64,000 bases of DNA. It comes from JACDAN01 sp963827705 (GTDB taxonomy: Bacteria > Actinomycetota > Thermoleophilia > Gaiellales > Gaiellaceae). The stretch covers positions 1-64,000 of the forward strand of contig CAWHBN010000017.1 in the NCBI GenBank assembly GCA_963827705.1. Reading direction: 5' to 3'. Shown in pieces: positions 59,125 to 64,000 of the stretch; position 1 is the stretch's first letter, and each line of letters begins with the position of its first letter. The notes beneath the pieces are model-generated. The model worked only from the letters and a program-made list of their open reading frames with translations. It ran no database searches and was not told where the DNA came from. The position numbers and the translations under genes were made by a program.

Positions 59125-61335
59125 CTAGGCGGTCGGCACCGGCGGCGCCTCGACCGGCTCGAGCTTCTCGCCGTGCTCGAAGTGCGGAAGCCACTCGAGC
59201 CACTTCGGCAGGTACCAGTTCCAGTCGCCGAGCAGCTTCATCGTCGAGGGCAGAAGGACCGCCCGGACGATCGTGGCGTCGATCAGGATCGCCGATGCGA
59301 GCCCGACGCCGAACTGCTTGAAGATCATCGCCTGCAGCGCCCCGAAGACGGAGAAGACCGCGACCATGACGATGGCGGCGCTCGTGACCACGCCGGCGGT
59401 CGACTTGATCCCATGCGAGATCGCCGCCTCAGTCGGCATGCCGGAGTCGTAGCCCTCGCGGATCCGGCTGAGGATGAAGACGTGGTAGTCCATCGAGAGC
59501 CCGAAGAGGATCACGAACAGCAGGACCGGGAGAAACGGGTCGATGCCGCCTGTGACCTCGAAGCCAAGCAACTGCTTCCCGTAGCCGTGCTGGAAGACGA
59601 GGACGAGGATCCCGTAGGCGGCTCCGACTGAGAGCAGGTTCAGGATCACCGCCTTCGTCGCGATCACGATCGATCGGAACGACACCAGCATCAGCAGGAA
59701 CGCGAAGATCAGCACGAAGGCGAACACGAGTGGCGCCGCCGTCGACATCTGCGCATTGAAGTCCTCCGATTGCGCCGTGGTTCCCGTCACGCCGACCTCT
59801 GCGCCGGCGAGCGTGCCGACGGTCACCGGGACGATCTCGTCGCGGAGCGTCGTCAGCGCCAGCTTCGAGGTAGCGTCGGTGCCGTCGCCTTCGATCGGAA
59901 TCGCGACGTTCACGACCGTCTTCGCGGCGTTGACGTCCACGTCGATGGGGTCGTTCATGACGCCGCTGTCGATCGCACGCCACTCGAGCTGGCCGATTGC
60001 CTCCTGCACCTCGGGCGCCTCGACGTTCGGTGCCTTGACGACGACGTTCGCGCTGATCTCGGTCCCGGGGAATGCCTCCTTGAGGCGGTTGTAGGTCGTC
60101 AGGAGGTTCTGCGGAAACGTGTCGAAGCTCGGCTGGGCTGTCCTCAGCTGGATCGCCGGAATCGCAAGCGCGATCAAGAGCCCGGCGGAGAGCACGACCG
60201 AGATGACCGGCCGCTTGAGGACGCGGTTGATGATCGCGCCCCAGAAACGCCCCTCGCCGTCCTTGCGGCTCAACCGGTGGACGAACGGCACTCGGCCACG
60301 GTCGACCTTGTCTCCGAGCTTCGAGAGCACTGCGGGCAGCACGGTCAGAGAGCCGAGCATGGCAATGGCGACGACGGTCATCGTCGCAATGCCGAACGAG
60401 GCGAAGGTCGCGTCGCCAGTGAGGAACATGCCTGACATGGCCACGAGCACGGTGAGCCCGGAGATCAGCACCGACCGGCCCGACGTCGCCGCTGCAGCCG
60501 CGAGCGCCGCCTCCTCGCTTCGACCCTTGGCACGCTCCTCCCGCTCACGCTTCAAATAGAACATCGAGTAGTCGACCCCGACAGCGAGCCCGATCAGCAG
60601 GACCATTGCGCCGACGGCTTCCTCCATCGGAAGCCACTGGCTCCAGATCGAAATGAGGCCCAGGGTCGCGAGGATGGCCGTGATGCCCAGCAGGAGCGGG
60701 ATCCCCGCTGCGACGAGCGCTCCGAACGCGACGATCAGGATGATCAGGGTGATCGGAATCGAGATGAGCCCCGCCTTGGCCAGATCTTCGAAGAAGGCTT
60801 CCTGGACGTCCTTCTCGGTGCTGACGCCGACGCCCCCGATGTAGAAGTCTGGGTTGGCGCTCTGCTCCTCCTTGATCTGCGCGACGACCGGATCGATCTT
60901 GTCGATCGCCTTGTCGGACTCGCCCGCGATCTCCAGCTCGACCAGCACCGCGTGTCCGTCATCGGAGACCTGGCCTGAGTTCTCGGCGTCGAGCGGTGAC
61001 TCGACCTTCGCGACAACGTCGATGTCTTCGGCGCTCGACACGACGTCGCGCACGACGGCCTGGAACGCCGGATTCGTGGCGCGGAGCTCCGGGTGCTGGA
61101 TCAGGATGCTCTCGCCGGCCGGCTGCTTGAAGTCCTCGTAGAGGATCTTCTCGGCCCGACCCGATTCTCCGGGCTGCGAGGTCTCGTACACGATCTGCTG
61201 CTGCGTGACGACGAAGGTGCCGATCGCAAACGCGACGATCACGAACCCCAGCCAGCCGAAGATCGCCGTCTTCCTGTGCGTTGCACTCCAGTGGCCCATC
61301 CGGGCCGCGATGTGATGCTTCTTGGGCGTACTCAT
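59125..61335 (-). CDS. MMPL/RND-superfamily transporter, copy 1
   Basis: 736 residues, 12 membrane helices in two halves, each with a large extracellular loop. Start ATG at 61335 with upstream AGGAG gives MSTPKKHHIAARMGHWSATH. It has the MMPL motif GVDYSMFYLKREREERAKGR, TSGRSVLISGLTVLVAMSGM, then VLLFVILFGLSMDYHVFILS and the C-terminal SAAIVMVAVFSVFGALQAMI. The gated-pore proton-relay pairs (DYS and DYH) are present. Such proteins export lipids or hydrophobic compounds using the proton gradient. It lies directly before hydrolase A. Confidence 0.92.
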   Translation of the reverse strand: MSTPKKHHIAARMGHWSATHRKTAIFGWLGFVIVAFAIGTFVVTQQQIVYETSQPGESGRAEKILYEDFKQPAGESILIQHPELRATNPAFQAVVRDVVSSAEDIDVVAKVESPLDAENSGQVSDDGHAVLVELEIAGESDKAIDKIDPVVAQIKEEQSANPDFYIGGVGVSTEKDVQEAFFEDLAKAGLISIPITLIILIVAFGALVAAGIPLLLGITAILATLGLISIWSQWLPMEEAVGAMVLLIGLAVGVDYSMFYLKREREERAKGRSEEAALAAAAATSGRSVLISGLTVLVAMSGMFLTGDATFASFGIATMTVVAIAMLGSLTVLPAVLSKLGDKVDRGRVPFVHRLSRKDGEGRFWGAIINRVLKRPVISVVLSAGLLIALAIPAIQLRTAQPSFDTFPQNLLTTYNRLKEAFPGTEISANVVVKAPNVEAPEVQEAIGQLEWRAIDSGVMNDPIDVDVNAAKTVVNVAIPIEGDGTDATSKLALTTLRDEIVPVTVGTLAGAEVGVTGTTAQSEDFNAQMSTAAPLVFAFVLIFAFLLMLVSFRSIVIATKAVILNLLSVGAAYGILVLVFQHGYGKQLLGFEVTGGIDPFLPVLLFVILFGLSMDYHVFILSRIREGYDSGMPTEAAISHGIKSTAGVVTSAAIVMVAVFSVFGALQAMIFKQFGVGLASAILIDATIVRAVLLPSTMKLLGDWNWYLPKWLEWLPHFEHGEKLEPVEAPPVPTA

Positions 61336-61354
61336 TGGGCGGTCTCCTCTCGGG

Positions 61355-62050
61355 TCATGGAGCCAGGACGGGCTGTGCCTCGGGAGCCTTCGCGGCCTCG
61401 CGCCTGATCTCGAGCCAGGCGATGCCGAGGCCGAAGAGCGTGATGCCGATCGGCCCGGTCGGGAACGGGTGGGCAATGGCGAAGATCGCCGCGCCGATCG
61501 CCATCAGCAGCGTCGGGCCTCGCCCGCCGATCGGCTTGACGGCAATGGCAGCGGCAAGGGCCATGACGAACCAGGACAGGTCCGACGCGATGAAGAGGGC
61601 GATGCCGACGTAGTCGGTCCCGGTATCCATCAGTTGCTGCACGACCGCGCCGTCGGCCGCGCTCGCGTCGTTCGCCAGGCGAACGATCCCTCCCAGCGCG
61701 ACGCCTGCGATCGCGTCGAACATGGAGTACGCGATCGCGTACGGAACGATCGCGATGCGGGCCACTTGCGCAGCTCGCCCGGGAAGATCCTTTACGAGCA
61801 GCCACGTGCCCCAGGCGAGCAAGAGGATGAAGAACGGCTGGACGAGGTGGATCCCGATGTAGAGCGTGGTGTCGTCCCCGACCTCGATTTCGGCCGGGTG
61901 AATGACGCCGATGATGAAGTAGCCGACGACCGCCACAAGGAAGCACGCTCGACGAAGCCAGGCCTCACGCTCGTCAGCGACCGGTGCGGCCGCCTCAGTC
62001 TCGACGGACGGCTCCGGCTCCGGCTCGTTCTGGATGATCCGGGTCTTCAT
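61355..62050 (-). CDS. Predicted six-helix membrane protein of unknown function
   Basis: 231 residues. An acidic N-terminus (NEPEPEPSVETEAAAPVADE) is followed by five to six membrane helices: ACFLVAVVGYFIIGVIHPAE, QPFFILLLAWGTWLLVKDLP, IAIVPYAIAYSMFDAIAGVA, LFIASDLSWFVMALAAAIAV, TLLMAIGAAIFAIAHPFPTG. No family is recognised with confidence; the layout resembles DoxX/DUF4386-like small proteins. It lies between the two MMPL genes, 19 bases from copy 1 on the same strand. Confidence 0.75.
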   Translation of the reverse strand: MKTRIIQNEPEPEPSVETEAAAPVADEREAWLRRACFLVAVVGYFIIGVIHPAEIEVGDDTTLYIGIHLVQPFFILLLAWGTWLLVKDLPGRAAQVARIAIVPYAIAYSMFDAIAGVALGGIVRLANDASAADGAVVQQLMDTGTDYVGIALFIASDLSWFVMALAAAIAVKPIGGRGPTLLMAIGAAIFAIAHPFPTGPIGITLFGLGIAWLEIRREAAKAPEAQPVLAP

Positions 62051-62193
62051 CTCTCACAAACGTCGCACGGGGGCGAATCCGCCGGAAGACGGGAGACTTC
62101 CGAGTTGGGGGGCGGTTTTCTGGTGTCCTGCTACGACCACAGGTAGAGGAGGACGCCAGGACACGTACTTCTGGACGGCGCGCAGGGTAATGC
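62051..62193. other. Intergenic spacer between the small membrane-protein gene and MMPL copy 2, no gene seen
   Basis: Together with the hairpin repeat (listed separately), this makes a 185-base gap. It encodes nothing convincing, but the minus frame after the MMPL copy 2 stop reads RRAAATRVAAALR, the opening of hydrolase copy A, suggesting a deleted hydrolase copy. Confidence 0.45.
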
Positions 62194-62229
62194 GGAGGGC
62201 CGCCGCGACGCGGGTCGCGGCGGCCCTCC
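62194..62229. repeat. Hairpin repeat copy 2, after MMPL copy 2
   Basis: Perfect 16-base stem (GGAGGGCCGCCGCGAC / GTCGCGGCGGCCCTCC) with GCGG loop, seven bases after the MMPL copy 2 stop. Core 14 bases per arm identical to copy 1. No T run; it could still slow transcription. Confidence 0.6.
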
Positions 62230-62235
62230 TGGCTC

Positions 62236-64000
62236 CTATGCGGTCGGGGTCGGTACCGGCGGTGCGTCGACCTTCTCGAGCTTCTCGTCGTGCTCGAACT
62301 GCGGGAGCCACTCGAGCCACTTGGGCAGGTACCAGTTCCAGTCGCCGAGCAGCTTCATCGTCGCCGGCAACAGGATCGCCCGGATGATCGTCGCGTCGAT
62401 CAGGATCGCCGCCGCGAGCCCCACGCCGAACTGCTTGAAGATCATCATCGAGAGCGTCGCGAAGATCGCAAAGACGCCGACCATCACGATCGCCGCGCTC
62501 GTGACGACGCCGGCGGTGCTCTTGATCCCGAAAGCGATGGAATCGTCGGTGCTCATGCCCTTGTCGTGTGCCTCACGCACTCGGCTGAGGACGAACACGT
62601 GGTAGTCCATCGACAGGCCGAAGAGGATCACGAAGAGCAGGATCGGGAGGAACGGATCGATCCCGCCAGTGAACTCGAACCCGAGGACCTGCTTGCCCCA
62701 GCCGTGCTGGAAGACGAGCACGAGGATGCCGTAGGCCGCGCCGACCGACAGCAGGTTGAGAACGATCGTCTTGGCCGCGATCACGATCGAGCGGAACGTG
62801 ATGAGCATCACGAGGAAGGCGAAGAGCAGGACGAAAACGAACACGAGTGGCGCGACCGTCCTCATCTGGTCGGCGAAGTCCTTCGCCTGAGCCGTCGTCC
62901 CGGTGACGCCGACCTCGGCGCCCGCAAGGGTGCCGACCGTCGGCGGGATGATCTCCTCGCGGAGGGTGGCCAGGGCCTGGTTCGACGTGGAGTCGGTGCC
63001 GTCGCCCTCGACCGGGATGTTGATGTTCGCGACAGTCTTCGCCGCGTTGATGTCGACGTCGATCGGCTCGTTCATGACGCCGCTGTCGATCGCACGCCAC
63101 TTGAGCTGGCCAATCGCCTCCTGCACCGCCGGCGCCTCGACGTTCGGAGCCTTCACGACGACGCTCGCTGCGACGTCCGTACCCGGGAACGCGTCCTTGA
63201 GGCGGTTGTAGGTCACCAACAGCTTCTGCGGATACGTGTCAATGCTCGGGTTTGCAGTGTGGAGCTGGTACGCGGGCACCGCGAGTGCCACGAGGAGCCC
63301 GCCGGCCAGCACGACCGACACGACCGGGTGCCGGAGGACGCGATCGATGATCGCACCCCAGATCCGGCCCTCCCCGTCGTCACGGCGCAGTCGATGGACG
63401 AACGGCACGCGTAGTCGGTCGACGTTGTCGCCGAGCTTGGAGAGCAGCGCCGGCAGCACCGTCAGCGATCCGAGCATCGCGACCGCGACGACGGTCATCG
63501 TCGCGACGCCGAAAGAGGCGAAGCCGGGGTCGAAGGTGAGCAGCATGCCCGCCATGGCGACAAGGACGGTGAATCCGGAGATCAGTACCGAGCGGCCCGA
63601 TGTCGCCGCCGCCGCCTCGAGTGCAGCCTCTTCGCTCCGTCCCGCGGCACGCTCCTCGCGTTCCCGCTTCAAGTAGAACATCGTGTAGTCGACACCGACC
63701 GCGAGGCCGATCAGCAGGATGATCGCGCTGACCGACTCGGACATCGGCAGAGCCTGGCTGATGATCGCGACGAGGCCCATCGTGCCTAGCACCGCCGTCA
63801 GCCCGAGCAGCAGGGGGATGCCTGCCGCAACGAGCGCGCCGAAGGCGACGAGGAGGATGATCAGCGTCAGCGGGATCGAGAAGGCCCCGGCCTTCAGCAG
63901 ATCGTCCATGAACGCGGCGAAGAGCGCCTTGTTGGTGCTCTCGCCGAAGGATCCGATGGTGAAGTCCGGGTTTGCCTTCTGAAGCTCGGTGACCCGGTCG
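62236..64000 (-). CDS. MMPL/RND-superfamily transporter, copy 2 (runs off right edge)
   Basis: About 588 C-terminal residues are visible; the frame is open to the right edge (DRVTELQKANPDFTIGSFGE). Motifs match copy 1 closely: GVDYTMFYLKREREERAAGR, TSGRSVLISGFTVLVAMAGM, APNVEAPAVQEAIGQLKWRA, VILFGLSMDYHVFVLSRVRE. Much of the loop is nearly identical to copy 1, indicating a recent duplication. The ending, PTPTA, differs slightly from copy 1. Expected role: proton-driven export of a hydrophobic substrate. No frameshift is seen. Confidence 0.92.
   Translation of the reverse strand, partial: DRVTELQKANPDFTIGSFGESTNKALFAAFMDDLLKAGAFSIPLTLIILLVAFGALVAAGIPLLLGLTAVLGTMGLVAIISQALPMSESVSAIILLIGLAVGVDYTMFYLKREREERAAGRSEEAALEAAAATSGRSVLISGFTVLVAMAGMLLTFDPGFASFGVATMTVVAVAMLGSLTVLPALLSKLGDNVDRLRVPFVHRLRRDDGEGRIWGAIIDRVLRHPVVSVVLAGGLLVALAVPAYQLHTANPSIDTYPQKLLVTYNRLKDAFPGTDVAASVVVKAPNVEAPAVQEAIGQLKWRAIDSGVMNEPIDVDINAAKTVANINIPVEGDGTDSTSNQALATLREEIIPPTVGTLAGAEVGVTGTTAQAKDFADQMRTVAPLVFVFVLLFAFLVMLITFRSIVIAAKTIVLNLLSVGAAYGILVLVFQHGWGKQVLGFEFTGGIDPFLPILLFVILFGLSMDYHVFVLSRVREAHDKGMSTDDSIAFGIKSTAGVVTSAAIVMVGVFAIFATLSMMIFKQFGVGLAAAILIDATIIRAILLPATMKLLGDWNWYLPKWLEWLPQFEHDEKLEKVDAPPVPTPTA

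Noticed and set aside
1..64000. CRISPR arrays, insertion sequences, prophage or rRNA operon
   Set aside because: No regularly spaced repeats, transposase or phage structural genes and no rRNA-like stretches were seen on either strand.

Overview
The window is high-GC, densely packed bacterial chromosome, with four-base NTGA start/stop overlaps, many GTG starts, twin-arginine and lipoprotein signals and a LAL/LuxR-type regulator. Gene content and style fit a soil actinobacterium, probably a deep branch such as Thermoleophilia (inference; there is no rRNA marker). I see no rRNA, tRNA, CRISPR array, prophage or insertion sequence, and no gene-free stretch longer than 300 bases.

Layout. 1-5163 (minus): a peptide/amino-acid use cluster with two APC permeases around an M24 and an M20 peptidase. 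5250-10818 (minus): HerA-like ATPase, phospholipase D-like protein, carboxymuconolactone-decarboxylase-like protein and a 779-residue LAL regulator. 10990-13345: wall enzymes (L,D-transpeptidase, M15 carboxypeptidase), a secreted Cys-repeat protein and a thioesterase. 13375-23268 (plus): an almost seamless operon that should convert tryptophan to kynurenine, anthranilate and anthraniloyl-CoA and then dearomatise and beta-oxidise it. 23226-28520 (minus): glycosidase-like secreted protein, GNAT and CDGSH proteins, AraC regulator, LtrA, phosphatase.

28533-38001 is the most unusual part. It holds a membrane patatin phospholipase, a plant-type fatty-acid alpha-dioxygenase, two unrecognised proteins, a DyP peroxidase, a catalase-like protein and a membrane protein. 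Together these look like a lipid-oxidation (oxylipin-like) locus. 38138-47521 (plus): YihY membrane protein, a Vps62-domain/membrane fusion, RidA, a 1497-residue secreted metalloprotease and a CPA1 antiporter. 47518-53830: two-component system, beta-propeller protein and a MoxR-DUF58-VWA operon. 53970-56472: small membrane protein, exported intradiol dioxygenase-like lipoprotein, 1-Cys peroxiredoxin and a PAS-LuxR regulator. 56505-64000 (minus): two tandem alpha/beta-hydrolase paralogues and two close MMPL transporter paralogues, the second running off the right edge.

About 18 apparent single-base frameshifts interrupt 11 otherwise well-conserved genes, clustered at 1-6.4, 29-30.2 and 56.7-59 kb. 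Several sit in G runs. They look more like assembly or read errors than gene decay, so these genes are listed as single loci with the breaks described. All functions are read from motifs by eye; no database search was run.
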